A stretch of 64,000 bases of DNA. Origin: Novosphingobium sp. ERN07. Its GTDB lineage: Bacteria; Pseudomonadota; Alphaproteobacteria; Sphingomonadales; Sphingomonadaceae. The DNA lies in NCBI RefSeq assembly GCF_012641335.1, contig NZ_JABAID010000014.1, positions 1-64,000 on the forward strand. Direction: 5' to 3'. Position numbers and translations under genes: made by a program. Under the pieces are notes generated by a model. It was not told the origin of the DNA, searched no databases, and was given only the letters and a program-made list of their open reading frames with translations. How positions within the stretch are numbered: position 1 is the first letter of the stretch; each line of letters opens with the position of its first letter. Positions 1-9,076 of the stretch are shown here, piece by piece.

Positions 1-227
1 GACTGAGTGTCCGTCTATGTTGGCGACCGCTCCAAAGCTGCTCAGCAACTCCGCTGCGGTGAGAGGCCCTCTATGACCACCAACGAGTCGCGTCAACAGC
101 CAATCTTGCAGTTTTTTGAAAAACTTCTCCACAGCACGAGATTACCGACGCGGCACCTCAACGGATCGGCCTGGACTGGCGCAACCGTAAGACCGGGTTA
201 ACGGCCCAAGCTGTAAGGCAGCCCCGC
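1..227. other. Upstream region with no supported gene
   Basis: No convincing coding sequence is visible before the flippase start. A 64-codon open frame begins at position 7, but it lacks a ribosome-binding site and has no recognisable domain. The tail of a gene left of the window cannot be excluded. An AAGG about 10 bases before position 228 is the likely ribosome-binding site of the next gene. Confidence 0.4.
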
Positions 228-1766
228 ATGACCGACACTTCTTCCCCCGCATTGGCACCAGCGATGCCGCACGACTCGTTCGCACCTGCACCGCTTGCCG
301 GCCAGGAAACGCTGACCAGCGATGTTAAAAGGGCGATCATCTGGCGCTCCGGCAGTCAGATCGCCGCGCAGATCGTGAGCTGGTCCTCAACCCTCATCGT
401 CATGCGGTTGCTCTCGCCCAGCGACTACGGGCTGTTTGCGATGTCGCTGGTGATGTTGAGCTTCCTTACCTTTCTTAACGGCTATGGTTTTGCCAGCGCC
501 CTGATTCAGGAACGCGATCTCGATCAGCACCGCATCCGCCAGGCGTTCGGGCTGCTGCTGTCAGCAAATGCGCTTATCGCGTCGGTCCAATGGTTCGTAG
601 CCCCTTCCGTGGCAGCCTATTACGGGCAACCGGTGGTGGCAGACATGTTGCGCGTGCAGACGCTGATCTACGTCTCCACCCCGTTCATCGCGATTCCCGA
701 AGTCCTGATGGGGCGGCGGCTCGATTTCCGTAGTCAGGCGATCGTCAATCTCAGCTCCGCGCTGACCGGCGCGATTCTCTCGTTGGTCATGGCGTGGGCC
801 GATTTTGGCGTCTGGACGTTGGTCTACGCGCCAATCGTGATGTTCTGGGTGCGCGCAATCGGGCTGACCATCCTTGCGCGGTCGCTTGTCTGGCCAAGCT
901 TCGATTTCCGTGGCTGCGGCAGCATCTTCCGGTTCGGCCTTGCGATTCTGCTCACACAGTTATTCTGGCTGGTGCAGACGCAGAGCGACATTTTCGTGAT
1001 CGGTCGCAAGCTTACCCCGCATGAGGTAGGCGTCTATTCGCAGGCGGTGTTTCTGGCGACGATCTTCTATTCGCGTTTCGTACCGCCGCTCAACGAGGTG
1101 GCTTTCCCCGCCTATTCGCGCTTGCAGGACGATCTGCCCGGCCTGCGCTGGGCATTCCTGCGCTCGGCCCGCCTGATCATGCTGATTGCGGCACCGCTCT
1201 ATGTCGGCATGGCGGCAAGTGCGAAGCCTCTGGTTGCAACGCTGTTTGGCCCGATATGGCACGAGCTGCCGCCGCTGATCGAGTTCATGGCGCTGGCCAT
1301 GCCGTTCATGACGTTGCAGGTGCTGTTCTCGCCCGCGCTCAATGCCATTGGTAAACCCGGCGTGCCGGTACGGACGGCGATTGCCGGGGCGGCAATTTTT
1401 GCAGCATCCTTCGTGGCTGCCGCGCAATTCGGCATCATGGCCGTGGCGATGGTGTGGTGCCTTGCTGCGCCATTGCTATTGCTGGCCACAGTGCTGCTGT
1501 CACGCTCCGCACTGGGCATCGGGCTCGGCGATATGTGGCGAGCGCTGGCCTTGCCCGCCGGAAGCAGCATCGCGATGGGCACTATCGTGTGGGCCGCCGA
1601 CCGGTGGCTGATTGCGAACCGGCTCGACGCTTTGCCCGTGCTACATTTGGGGCTGCTGGTTGTGGTGGGCGTGATTGCCTATGCAGGCGTGATCCATGCC
1701 GCAGATCGCGCCGCGCTGGGTCAGATATGGGGCCTGATCAGAAGAAAACCGGAAGCGACGGTCTAA
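228..1766 (+). CDS. Lipopolysaccharide/exopolysaccharide flippase (Wzx-like, polysaccharide_synt family)
   Basis: The 512-residue product is hydrophobic almost throughout, with about 12-14 predicted membrane segments. It fits the MOP-superfamily flippases that move undecaprenyl-linked oligosaccharides across the inner membrane. Typical family stretches are visible: LLSPSDYGLFAM near residue 62, a GRRLDFRSQAIVN motif near residue 162, and QSDIFVIGRKLTPHEVG near residue 250. The N-terminal 30 residues are polar and Pro/Ala-rich, as expected for a cytoplasmic tail. The 3' end overlaps by 4 bases the end of a convergent glycosyltransferase gene, which suggests a surface-polysaccharide locus. The specific substrate cannot be inferred. 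Confidence 0.85.
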   Translation: MTDTSSPALAPAMPHDSFAPAPLAGQETLTSDVKRAIIWRSGSQIAAQIVSWSSTLIVMRLLSPSDYGLFAMSLVMLSFLTFLNGYGFASALIQERDLDQHRIRQAFGLLLSANALIASVQWFVAPSVAAYYGQPVVADMLRVQTLIYVSTPFIAIPEVLMGRRLDFRSQAIVNLSSALTGAILSLVMAWADFGVWTLVYAPIVMFWVRAIGLTILARSLVWPSFDFRGCGSIFRFGLAILLTQLFWLVQTQSDIFVIGRKLTPHEVGVYSQAVFLATIFYSRFVPPLNEVAFPAYSRLQDDLPGLRWAFLRSARLIMLIAAPLYVGMAASAKPLVATLFGPIWHELPPLIEFMALAMPFMTLQVLFSPALNAIGKPGVPVRTAIAGAAIFAASFVAAAQFGIMAVAMVWCLAAPLLLLATVLLSRSALGIGLGDMWRALALPAGSSIAMGTIVWAADRWLIANRLDALPVLHLGLLVVVGVIAYAGVIHAADRAALGQIWGLIRRKPEATV

Positions 1767-2644
1767 ACGCCGCGCGTTGCCGCCGCCTTCATCCGGGCAA
1801 GCGCACGGCGATCAAACCATGACCAGATCCCGCCGCGAGGCTTGAAGCCCGAAAGATGCGCGGGATAAAGGCTCGCCAACCGCTCCGGCAGGCCATGCGG
1901 ACCTTCGTTGCGCAGGATGTGGGTGATGATGCGGTCCTGAAAGTGGCGGACGGCGTAATTGATCATGCGCCCATGCTGCATCCGCCAGCTCGACATATCG
2001 AGCGGCGCGAAGGGTTCACAGCGGAACCCGGCGCCCATGACCGGGCGCACACGCTCTTCACACCATTGCAACAGGGGGCCGAGATCGGTCTTGGCGAGAG
2101 CGCCGACCAATCCGTCATCCCCGACAAGATCCACTGGCAAGCGGACGCCGCTAGCCCGCATGGCATCAACAAAGCTGCCACGCAGCGCGTAGAGATCGCC
2201 AAACACGCCGTGCGAGCGCGCCATGAGGCGACGGTAGTGATCCGCACGCCGCCCGTTCAGCGGCGGGGCAGAGGCCAGTTGCGCTTCCGGGTGGGCATCA
2301 AAAGCCGCCAGCAAGGCAGGGATCGATCCTGCTGCAACTTCGGCATCGCCATCGACCAGAACCACCGCACGCAGGCCGGGCGGCAGTGTATCAAGAATGA
2401 TCCGGTTCCAACTGCGCGCCTTGCCGGGTTCGGGCCAGTCATGCAGCGTCAGGTTTTTATGCTGCCCGGCGATTTGAGCAACGATTGCCGCCGTTCGATC
2501 ACGCGATCCATTGACGACGACGTGGATGGCATATCCTGCATCCGATAGCGGCAGCGTAGCAAGGCAACGGGCAATGCGGCGCTCCTCATTATGCGCAAGG
2601 ACGACCACTGCGACAGGCGCAGCCCCCTCGCCCGCAATCGTCAT
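1763..2644 (-). CDS. Glycosyltransferase family 2 protein
   Basis: A 293-residue GT-A fold enzyme, expected to transfer a sugar from a nucleotide donor at the cytoplasmic membrane face. The N-terminus carries the GT2 opening VVVLAHNEERRIARCL (residues about 13-28). A VVNGSRDRT segment follows near residue 43, and the acidic metal-binding strand LVDGDAEV lies near residue 95 in place of a classic DXD. The start codon overlaps the stop of the upstream methyltransferase by 4 bases, so the two are probably co-transcribed and translationally coupled. No membrane anchor is obvious. The acceptor is unknown; the neighbouring flippase suggests polysaccharide synthesis. Confidence 0.85.
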   Translation of the reverse strand: MTIAGEGAAPVAVVVLAHNEERRIARCLATLPLSDAGYAIHVVVNGSRDRTAAIVAQIAGQHKNLTLHDWPEPGKARSWNRIILDTLPPGLRAVVLVDGDAEVAAGSIPALLAAFDAHPEAQLASAPPLNGRRADHYRRLMARSHGVFGDLYALRGSFVDAMRASGVRLPVDLVGDDGLVGALAKTDLGPLLQWCEERVRPVMGAGFRCEPFAPLDMSSWRMQHGRMINYAVRHFQDRIITHILRNEGPHGLPERLASLYPAHLSGFKPRGGIWSWFDRRALARMKAAATRGV

Positions 2645-3258
2645 ACCTCGGCCATCGCCCAGATCGTTACCGGGAAGCGTTCGTCATTGATAAAGCGCTT
2701 TTGCCATCCTGCGCGTGCCCAGCGGAACAGGTTGCCCCGCACGGCGGCGGCGTTGCCCCAGCCACCTGTCTCGATCTTCGCAGGATCAAAGCCGCACTCT
2801 TCAAGGAAATGCACCATGCCAAGCTGCGTCCAGCGCGAGCAATCGGTGGGAATCGGGTGATAGCGGATTAGGAATGGCGTGATGTTGATGAAAACGCCGC
2901 CGGGCTTGAGCATCGCACGGACATTCCTTGCCGCGCGATAGGGATAGAGCAGATGCTCCCATACGTTATCTGCGATGATCACATCGAACTTCTGGTCGAG
3001 AACCTCGTTGCAGATATCGTGTTCCGGCCAGTTCATCTCGGTGTAGCTGCCCCAGCGGCGCTGCCGCCACTTCCAGCCCGCCGAAATCTCCAGCGCATCC
3101 AACGATTCGGTGCCCCGCCTGTCGAGCCATGCGTCAATCTCGCGATAGGCCACGACGCGCGTGATATGCGTCTTGTCATAACCGACAGCCCGCGCTGCCG
3201 CTTCTGCAAGACCAAGCGCCCGTGTGCGCCAATCGGAAGATGCCGAATCCGTGCTCAT
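2641..3258 (-). CDS. Class I SAM-dependent methyltransferase
   Basis: About 205 residues from the ATG at 3258 (MSTDSASSDW); a longer frame reaching 3408 would overlap the divergent protease start and lacks family character. Visible features are DALEISAG (a weak motif I), FDVIIADNVWEHL (motif II region with the acidic/WEH signature of methyltransferase_11-type enzymes) and a LKPGGVF post-II loop. The glycine-rich SAM loop is poorly conserved. It is coupled to the GT2 gene by a 4-base overlap, so sugar or glycolipid methylation is a reasonable inference, not shown. Confidence 0.75.
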   Translation of the reverse strand: MSTDSASSDWRTRALGLAEAAARAVGYDKTHITRVVAYREIDAWLDRRGTESLDALEISAGWKWRQRRWGSYTEMNWPEHDICNEVLDQKFDVIIADNVWEHLLYPYRAARNVRAMLKPGGVFINITPFLIRYHPIPTDCSRWTQLGMVHFLEECGFDPAKIETGGWGNAAAVRGNLFRWARAGWQKRFINDERFPVTIWAMAEV

Positions 3259-3362
3259 TTTGTCCGAATAACCGCAGGGGATTGCCACGGCGTTAAGGCC
3301 ATGATCGAACAGACTGGTGGCATCGTCAAAACAGGCGTAAACTGCGCGCAGGGAGAAGGACG

Positions 3363-4304
3363 ATGCGCAAGGCCCTTGCAGGCTGGACTGCGGTTCTGAT
3401 GGCGGCAAGCCTGCCTGCGCGGGCTGCCGACGATCCGTTGCAACCCACCGGCGATACCGAACTGGTCAAGACCATCGACGACCGTCACAATCGCATGACC
3501 GTGCCGGTCCAGATAGGCACCCACGGACCTTTCCGCTTCCTGATAGATACGGGGTCCGAGCGTACCGTGCTGTCACGCCAGATCGCCACCGCGATGAGCC
3601 TGCCTATCGCCGGAAACGGCATAGTGGTGGGCGTTGCCGGATCGCAGGCCGTCGAACTCGTCGATGTCGAGGAAATCAGCCTTGGCAAGCGCACATATTA
3701 CACACTCACCGCGCCACTGCTCGAACAGCAGCATATCGGGGCCGACGGCATTGTCGGGCTGGATAGTTTGCAAGATCAGCGCGTCCTGATCGACTTCCGC
3801 AAAGACACGATGCTGGTCGGTGACGCCGCATCGCTGGGGGGATCGCGCGGGTTCGAGATCGTGGTCAATGCGCGGCGCAGATCGGGCCAGTTGATCATGA
3901 CGAATGCGCTAGTCGATGGCGTGCATACCGATATCGTGATCGATACGGGATCAGACAGTTCCATCGGCAACATGGCGCTACGCAACGCGCTGACCCGGCG
4001 GCGGCAGGCACAGCAGACGGTGCTCTATTCGGTCACCGGCCAACAATTGAGCGCGGACCTGATCATGGCATCGACCATCGAGGTGAGCGGTCTGCAACTG
4101 CACAACACGTTCCTCGCCTTTGCCGATTCGCCCGCGTTTCATCGCCTTGGGCTGGAAAAGCGCCCGGCCATGCTGCTGGGGATGGCGCAGTTGCGCATGT
4201 TTCAGCGGATCGCCATCGATTTTGCCAAGCGGCGCATCCTTTTCGATCTGCCTGCCGAGGTTGCCAGCGCAAATCGGCGAGCGCCGGGTTTGCGAATCCA
4301 ATGA
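3363..4304 (+). CDS. Retropepsin-like aspartic protease, exported
   Basis: A 313-residue protein with a probable signal peptide (MRKALAGWTAVLMAASLPARA, cleavage near residue 21). It contains two aspartyl-protease active-site motifs: FLIDTGSERT (Asp62) and IVIDTGSDSS (Asp194), each preceded by a short beta segment. The two DTG halves in one chain make it a single-chain pepsin-like arrangement rather than a homodimeric retropepsin. The family (gag-asp_protease/Asp_protease_2) is common in sphingomonads and Caulobacter, with mostly unknown substrates. It is presumably periplasmic. It lies 29 bases upstream of an Atm1-type ABC exporter on the same strand and may share its transcript. Confidence 0.85.
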   Translation: MRKALAGWTAVLMAASLPARAADDPLQPTGDTELVKTIDDRHNRMTVPVQIGTHGPFRFLIDTGSERTVLSRQIATAMSLPIAGNGIVVGVAGSQAVELVDVEEISLGKRTYYTLTAPLLEQQHIGADGIVGLDSLQDQRVLIDFRKDTMLVGDAASLGGSRGFEIVVNARRRSGQLIMTNALVDGVHTDIVIDTGSDSSIGNMALRNALTRRRQAQQTVLYSVTGQQLSADLIMASTIEVSGLQLHNTFLAFADSPAFHRLGLEKRPAMLLGMAQLRMFQRIAIDFAKRRILFDLPAEVASANRRAPGLRIQ

Positions 4305-4333
4305 AGGCACTGGCATAGCGCGCCACTGCGCCT

Positions 4334-6172
4334 ATGTGGGGAGCCATGCCGCCTGAAAACCCCACAAGTGCCAAAATAACCCGCCACGATGGCTGGCAAA
4401 CCCTGCAGCGCTTCCTGCCCTATCTGTGGCCAGCCGATAACGCGGTCCTGCGCCGTCGGGTGATAGGCGCGGTGCTGATGGTGCTACTGGGCAAGGCGAC
4501 CACGCTGGCCCTGCCATTCGCTTACAAGAAAGCGGTCGATGCCATGACGCTGCCCGCGGGCGCGCAGCCCGCGTTGACCGTGGCGATGGCTTTCGTTCTT
4601 GCCTATGCGCTTGGTCGGTTCGCGGGCGTTTTGTTCGACAACTTGCGCAACATCGTTTTCGAACGGGTGGGTCAGGACGCAACCCGGCATCTGGCCGAAA
4701 ATGTCTTCGCGCGGCTGCATAAGCTTTCGCTGCGCTTCCACCTTGCCCGACGCACCGGCGAGGTGACCAAGGTGATCGAGCGCGGGACCAAGAGTATCGA
4801 CACGATGCTCTATTTCCTGCTGTTCAACATCGCGCCCACGGTGATCGAGCTGACCGCCGTCATCGTGATCTTCTGGATCAATTTCGGGCTGGGGCTGGTC
4901 ACGGCAACGGTCCTGGCGGTGATCGCCTATGTCTGGGTCACGCGCACCATCACCGAATGGCGCTCCGCCCTGCGCGAGAAGATGAACCGGCTTGATGGGC
5001 AAGCCCTGTCACGCGCGGTCGATTCGCTGCTGAACTACGAGACGGTCAAGTATTTCGGGGCCGAATCGCGTGAGGAAGCCCGCTATGCCTCCGCCGCGCG
5101 CGCCTATGCCGATGCGGCGGTAAAGAGCGAAAACAGCCTTGGCCTGCTCAACATTGCCCAGGCCGTGATCGTTAACCTGCTGATGGCAGGGGCGATGGCG
5201 TGGACGGTGTGGGGCTGGTCGCAAGGACGGCTGACGGTGGGCGACCTCGTGTTCGTCAACACCTACCTCACCCAGCTTTTCCGCCCGCTCGATATGCTGG
5301 GCATGGTCTATCGTACGATCCGGCAGGGCCTGATCGACATGGCCGAAATGTTCCGCCTGATCGATACGCCGGTGGAAGTGGCCGATGTACCCGGCGCGCC
5401 CGCTTTGGTGATCAACCGCCCCTCGGTGACGTTCGACAACGTGGTCTTCGGCTATGACCATGACCGCGAAATCCTTCATGGCCTGTCGTTCGAGGTGCCT
5501 GCAGGCAGCCGCGTTGCCATCGTCGGACCGTCGGGTGCCGGGAAATCCACCATCGCCCGGTTGCTGTTCCGCTTCTACGATCCGTGGTCCGGGCGCATCC
5601 TGATCGACGGGCAAGACATTTCGCAGGTCACGCAAGGTTCGTTGCGCGCCGCGCTCGGCATCGTGCCGCAGGATTCGGTGCTGTTCAACGACACCATCGG
5701 ATATAACATCGCCTATGGCCGCGATGGCGCGGGCATTGATGAAGTGGACGCCGCATCCAAAGGCGCAGCCATTGCCGATTTCATTGCGCGCCTGCCGCAG
5801 GGCTATGACACCGAAGTGGGCGAACGCGGCCTGAAACTGTCCGGCGGCGAAAAACAGCGCGTGGCCATCGCCAGAACGCTGGTAAAGAACCCGCCGATCC
5901 TGCTGTTCGACGAAGCGACCAGTGCGCTCGACACGCGCACCGAACAGGATATCCTTTCCACCATGCGCGCGGTCGCCAGCCACCGCACCACGATCTCGAT
6001 CGCGCACCGGCTTTCGACCATCGCGGATTCGGATACCATTCTGGTGCTGGATCAGGGACGTCTGGCCGAACAGGGCAGCCACACCGACCTGCTGCGCCAC
6101 AACGGGCTTTATGCTGAGATGTGGGCGCGGCAGGCGCAGGAAAGTGCGGAAGTCAGCGAGGCGGCGGAGTAG
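4334..6172 (+). CDS. Atm1-type ABC transporter, fused permease and ATPase
   Basis: A 612-residue half-transporter expected to act as a homodimer. The membrane domain (about residues 40-340) has six segments and the NYETVKYFGAE motif (residues 234-244) typical of Atm1/ABCB7-like exporters, which handle glutathione conjugates or heavy-metal thiolates. The ATPase domain has Walker A GPSGAGKST (398-406), the signature LSGGEKQ (502-508), Walker B LLFDEATSALD (523-533) and an H-loop in SIAHRLST. The ATG at 4346 (MPPENPTS) is an alternative start. Its final 20 bases overlap the end of a convergent small gene. Confidence 0.9.
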   Translation: MWGAMPPENPTSAKITRHDGWQTLQRFLPYLWPADNAVLRRRVIGAVLMVLLGKATTLALPFAYKKAVDAMTLPAGAQPALTVAMAFVLAYALGRFAGVLFDNLRNIVFERVGQDATRHLAENVFARLHKLSLRFHLARRTGEVTKVIERGTKSIDTMLYFLLFNIAPTVIELTAVIVIFWINFGLGLVTATVLAVIAYVWVTRTITEWRSALREKMNRLDGQALSRAVDSLLNYETVKYFGAESREEARYASAARAYADAAVKSENSLGLLNIAQAVIVNLLMAGAMAWTVWGWSQGRLTVGDLVFVNTYLTQLFRPLDMLGMVYRTIRQGLIDMAEMFRLIDTPVEVADVPGAPALVINRPSVTFDNVVFGYDHDREILHGLSFEVPAGSRVAIVGPSGAGKSTIARLLFRFYDPWSGRILIDGQDISQVTQGSLRAALGIVPQDSVLFNDTIGYNIAYGRDGAGIDEVDAASKGAAIADFIARLPQGYDTEVGERGLKLSGGEKQRVAIARTLVKNPPILLFDEATSALDTRTEQDILSTMRAVASHRTTISIAHRLSTIADSDTILVLDQGRLAEQGSHTDLLRHNGLYAEMWARQAQESAEVSEAAE

Positions 6173-6506
6173 CCTTCCTGCGACGCGCCGCGAGATATGC
6201 GCTCTCACTTTCCGCGTATTCTGGCGGTAATGAATAGCGATCGCGTTGTTCATATCGCCTTGCCGCGACACGATTGGCTGCCCGTGTAAGGCGAGTGCAA
6301 CGCCAAATTACAAACACTTCGAAAACTATTGCTGAAGCGCATAAGATCGCGCCAACGCCAACCCAAACATGGCTGATGTCTCGTAATAAAAATATACCAA
6401 GCCAAGCCGGTAAACTCGCAACCACAGGGGAAGCTGGTTTGCCATTCCGCTTAAGGTCTTCATCGGTCCATCGTCGTACAGCCAAATAGAACCGTTTCAC
6501 CCTCAC
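6153..6506 (-). CDS. Small membrane protein of unknown function
   Basis: I do not recognise this 117-residue protein. It has a charged N-terminus, two hydrophobic segments (about residues 27-42 and 46-65), and a long basic C-terminal tail with RVAARRYEQRDR. Its start overlaps the stop of the DUF1737 gene by 4 bases, which supports it as a real, coupled gene. The body of the gene looks AT-richer than its neighbours, a possible sign of later acquisition. Its 3' end overlaps the ABC exporter gene by 20 bases in convergent orientation. Confidence 0.6.
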   Translation of the reverse strand: MRVKRFYLAVRRWTDEDLKRNGKPASPVVASLPAWLGIFLLRDISHVWVGVGAILCASAIVFEVFVIWRCTRLTRAANRVAARRYEQRDRYSLPPEYAESESAYLAARRRKATPPPR

Positions 6507-6715
6507 TTCACCACATCCGCCTCATGCCACACCACGGCCTGCGCCACTTTGATGCAGTCCATCCCGCCGTCATAGGTCATCGACGGTGAGCCATAGAGCC
6601 GCCAGCCCTGCTCCAGCGCTTCGGAAACGCGCTCGCAAAAAGCGCGGTCATCCTTTCCGGTAAGCAGGCGATAAACAGGGCGATCTTCGGGCGTCTGGTA
6701 GGTCATCCTGCGCAT
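6503..6715 (-). CDS. DUF1737 domain-containing protein
   Basis: A 70-residue protein matching the small DUF1737 family: a YRLLTGKDDRAFCERVSEALEQGW core followed by a LYGSPSMTYDG segment and a conserved-looking tail (QAVVW). The function of the family is unknown. The ATG at 6706 (MTYQTPEDRP) is an alternative start. It directly follows the GFA gene with no gap and overlaps the next gene by 4 bases, so the three form one transcription unit. Confidence 0.75.
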   Translation of the reverse strand: MRRMTYQTPEDRPVYRLLTGKDDRAFCERVSEALEQGWRLYGSPSMTYDGGMDCIKVAQAVVWHEADVVK

Positions 6716-7123
6716 CTACTCCTGACCGGGGAACCGCGCAAATTCCGGCAGGCCGTGCGCCTGTGCCATCCAGCCAATGCGTTCTGCCGTCTGGATATGG
6801 AGTTGCGCGGGCAACTGGTCAGGATCGTCGAACGTGGCGGATTGCACGTCCACGATGCCTGGCAAAGTCTCAGCATTGGTGAAGAACAGCCCCGTGCCGC
6901 ATTTGGGGCAGAAGTTGCGCATCGATGCGCCCGACGAATTGTGCGTCGTCACTTCACCCTGCGTCAGCGCGAACTGGTCTTCCTTGAACATTGCCCACGA
7001 AACCAGCGGCGCCCCCGCGCTCTTCCGGCAATCGGTGCAATGGCACAACGCGACGTGCATCGGCGCGCCATCCACCTTGTATCGCACTGCGCCGCAATGA
7101 CAGCCGCCTGCAAGTTCCATCAT
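6716..7123 (-). CDS. GFA family protein (glutathione-dependent formaldehyde-activating-like)
   Basis: A 135-residue zinc-binding protein of the GFA (Gfa/CENP-V) fold. The metal ligands are visible as GGCHCGAVRY near residue 6, ALCHCTDCRKSAG near residue 26 and FCPKCGTGLFF near residue 72. True Gfa adds glutathione to formaldehyde, but most short paralogues like this one have no proven activity. It is the first gene of a three-gene minus-strand unit with DUF1737 and a small membrane protein. Confidence 0.9.
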   Translation of the reverse strand: MMELAGGCHCGAVRYKVDGAPMHVALCHCTDCRKSAGAPLVSWAMFKEDQFALTQGEVTTHNSSGASMRNFCPKCGTGLFFTNAETLPGIVDVQSATFDDPDQLPAQLHIQTAERIGWMAQAHGLPEFARFPGQE

Positions 7124-7173
7124 CTCTCTCCCCGCGAATCGATGGATGGAACATTACAGGAACGAACCACGCC

Positions 7174-8475
7174 TCACAATATGTACTTGGAAAGATCCGC
7201 ATTGCTGGCGAGATTTGCCAGCTTTTCGGCCACGTAAGCCTCATCCACCATCACCGTTTCGCCCGTGCGGTCTTCGGCATCGAAGCTCACTTCCTCAAGA
7301 AGCTTTTCCATCACCGTCTGCAAGCGCCGCGCGCCGATATTCTCGACGCTTTCGTTCACTTGCGCGGCAGTGCGTGCCACGGCGCGGATCGCTTCGGGCG
7401 TGAAATCCAGCGTCACGTTTTCGGTGGCGATCAGCGCGCGATATTGCTCGACCAGATTGGCGCGCGTTTCAGAAAGGATGCGTACGAAATCGTCTTCGGA
7501 CAGCGCCTTCAGTTCCACCCGGATCGGCAGGCGGCCCTGCAGTTCGGGCAGCATGTCACTGGGCTTGGCCACATGGAACGCGCCACTGGCGATGAACAGC
7601 ACATGGTCAGTCTTCATCGGGCCGTATTTGGTGGCCACAGTCGTCCCTTCGATCAGCGGCAGCAGATCGCGCTGCACGCCTTCACGCGAAACCGAACCGC
7701 CGCGCACATCGGAAACCGCGATCTTGTCGATCTCGTCAAGGAACACGATGCCGTTGGTTTCGGCATTGCGGATCGCCTCGCGCTGAACATCGTCCTGATC
7801 CATGCGCTTTTCGGCTTCTTCGTCGACCAGCTTGTCCCAGGCATCGGCAACCCGCATCTTGCGGCGCTTCAGGTTCTGCTTGCCAAAGGCCTTACCCATC
7901 ATGTCGGACAGATTGATCATGCCGATGTTGCCGCCCATGCCCGGAATTTCCATGGGCATCGAAGGGGCATCTTCCACCTCGATCTCAACTTCGACGTCGT
8001 TCATCGAACCATCGGCCAGCCGCGCCTTGAAACTTTCGCGCGTAGCTTCGCTTGCACCGTCACCGACCAGTGCCTTGAGCAGCCGGTCCATCGCCGCCTT
8101 GCTCGCGGCCTCACGCACCGCATCGCGGCGGCGCTCCTTTTCCAGCCGGATCGCTTCTTCCACCAGATCGCGCGCAATCTGCTCCACATCGCGGCCGACA
8201 TAGCCGACTTCGGTAAACTTGGTGGCTTCCACCTTCACGAACGGCGCATCTGCCAGCTTGGCAAGACGGCGGCTGATCTCGGTCTTGCCGCATCCCGTCG
8301 GCCCGATCATCAGGATGTTCTTCGGCGAAACCTCGTCACGCAGATCGGCAGACAGGCGCTGCCGCCGCCAGCGATTGCGCAGCGCTACGGCTACGGCTTT
8401 CTTGGCATCGGTCTGGCCAACAATGTGTTCGTCCAATGCACGGACGATGGCCTTTGGTGTCAGTGAATCGAGCAT
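7174..8475 (-). CDS. hslU: ATP-dependent protease ATPase subunit HslU
   Basis: A 433-residue AAA+ unfoldase that feeds substrates into the HslV peptidase in the cytoplasm. It has Walker A GPTGCGKT (residues 58-65), the pore loop GYVG (91-94), an intermediate domain rich in acidic residues (about 110-230), Walker [11 protein letters not shown] (243-252) and the C-terminal LSKYIL tail that docks into HslV. Length is normal for the family. Its start overlaps the end of hslV by one base, the usual hslVU operon order. Confidence 0.97.
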   Translation of the reverse strand: MLDSLTPKAIVRALDEHIVGQTDAKKAVAVALRNRWRRQRLSADLRDEVSPKNILMIGPTGCGKTEISRRLAKLADAPFVKVEATKFTEVGYVGRDVEQIARDLVEEAIRLEKERRRDAVREAASKAAMDRLLKALVGDGASEATRESFKARLADGSMNDVEVEIEVEDAPSMPMEIPGMGGNIGMINLSDMMGKAFGKQNLKRRKMRVADAWDKLVDEEAEKRMDQDDVQREAIRNAETNGIVFLDEIDKIAVSDVRGGSVSREGVQRDLLPLIEGTTVATKYGPMKTDHVLFIASGAFHVAKPSDMLPELQGRLPIRVELKALSEDDFVRILSETRANLVEQYRALIATENVTLDFTPEAIRAVARTAAQVNESVENIGARRLQTVMEKLLEEVSFDAEDRTGETVMVDEAYVAEKLANLASNADLSKYIL

Positions 8476-9032
8476 CAGATTTCCTCGACCGTCACGCGGT
8501 CGTTGGTAAAGACACAGACGTCAGCGGCCACCTGCATGGCGCGGCGGGCGATCTTTTCGGCGTCGTCCTCGTAATCGGTAAGCGCTTTTGCTGCGGCCAA
8601 GGCATAGTTCCCACCCGAACCGATGGCAGCAATGCCGCCCTCAGGCTCCAGAACATCGCCATTGCCAGTAAGAATGAGCATTGTCTCCGCGTCGGCCACG
8701 ATCATCAGCGCTTCAAGGTTGCGCAGATATTTGTCGGTGCGCCAGTCCTTGGCGAGTTCTACGGCAGCGCGCATCAACTGGCCGCGATGCTGCTCCAGCT
8801 TGCGCTCAAGTCGTTCGAACAGGGTGAAGGCATCTGCAGTCGCACCGGCGAACCCGGCGATGACTTTCCCATCCCCGATGCGGCGCACCTTGCGGGCGTT
8901 CGGTTTCATCACCGTGTTGCCCATCGAAACCTGCCCGTCACCGGCGATGACGGTGCGGCCGTTCTTCTTCACCCCGATGATGGTGGTGCCGTGCCACTGG
9001 ATAAGGCCGTGGCTCGCCCTGCTATCGTCCAT
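8475..9032 (-). CDS. hslV: ATP-dependent protease subunit HslV
   Basis: A 185-residue threonine peptidase of the proteasome-like family. The catalytic N-terminal threonine follows a 15-residue propeptide in [16 protein letters not shown] (Thr16). [13 protein letters not shown] and the [17 protein letters not shown] segment are also characteristic. It is translated upstream of and overlapping hslU. No ribosome-binding site is visible before its ATG, and a strong heat-shock promoter sits directly against the start codon (see the promoter entry). No alternative downstream start precedes the catalytic threonine. Confidence 0.97.
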   Translation of the reverse strand: MDDSRASHGLIQWHGTTIIGVKKNGRTVIAGDGQVSMGNTVMKPNARKVRRIGDGKVIAGFAGATADAFTLFERLERKLEQHRGQLMRAAVELAKDWRTDKYLRNLEALMIVADAETMLILTGNGDVLEPEGGIAAIGSGGNYALAAAKALTDYEDDAEKIARRAMQVAADVCVFTNDRVTVEEI

Positions 9033-9039
9033 TGCCGCG

Positions 9040-9067
9040 ATATGTGGCGCGCGGCGGCTATTTCAAG
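9040..9067 (-). promoter_or_regulatory. Candidate RpoH (sigma-32) heat-shock promoter of hslVU
   Basis: On the minus strand the sequence reads CTTGAAA (exact -35 consensus), a 13-base spacer, then CCACATAT, which matches 7 of 8 of the -10 consensus CCCCATnT. Transcription would start about 6-8 bases downstream, at or within two bases of the hslV ATG at 9032, so the transcript would be leaderless. hslVU is a known heat-shock operon, which supports the call. Confidence 0.75.
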
Positions 9068-9076
9068 CCGGAGCGA

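Noticed and set aside
6991..8466. A 491-codon open frame antisense to hslU
   Set aside because: HslU on the other strand has all its family motifs; this frame has no recognisable domain or ribosome-binding site.
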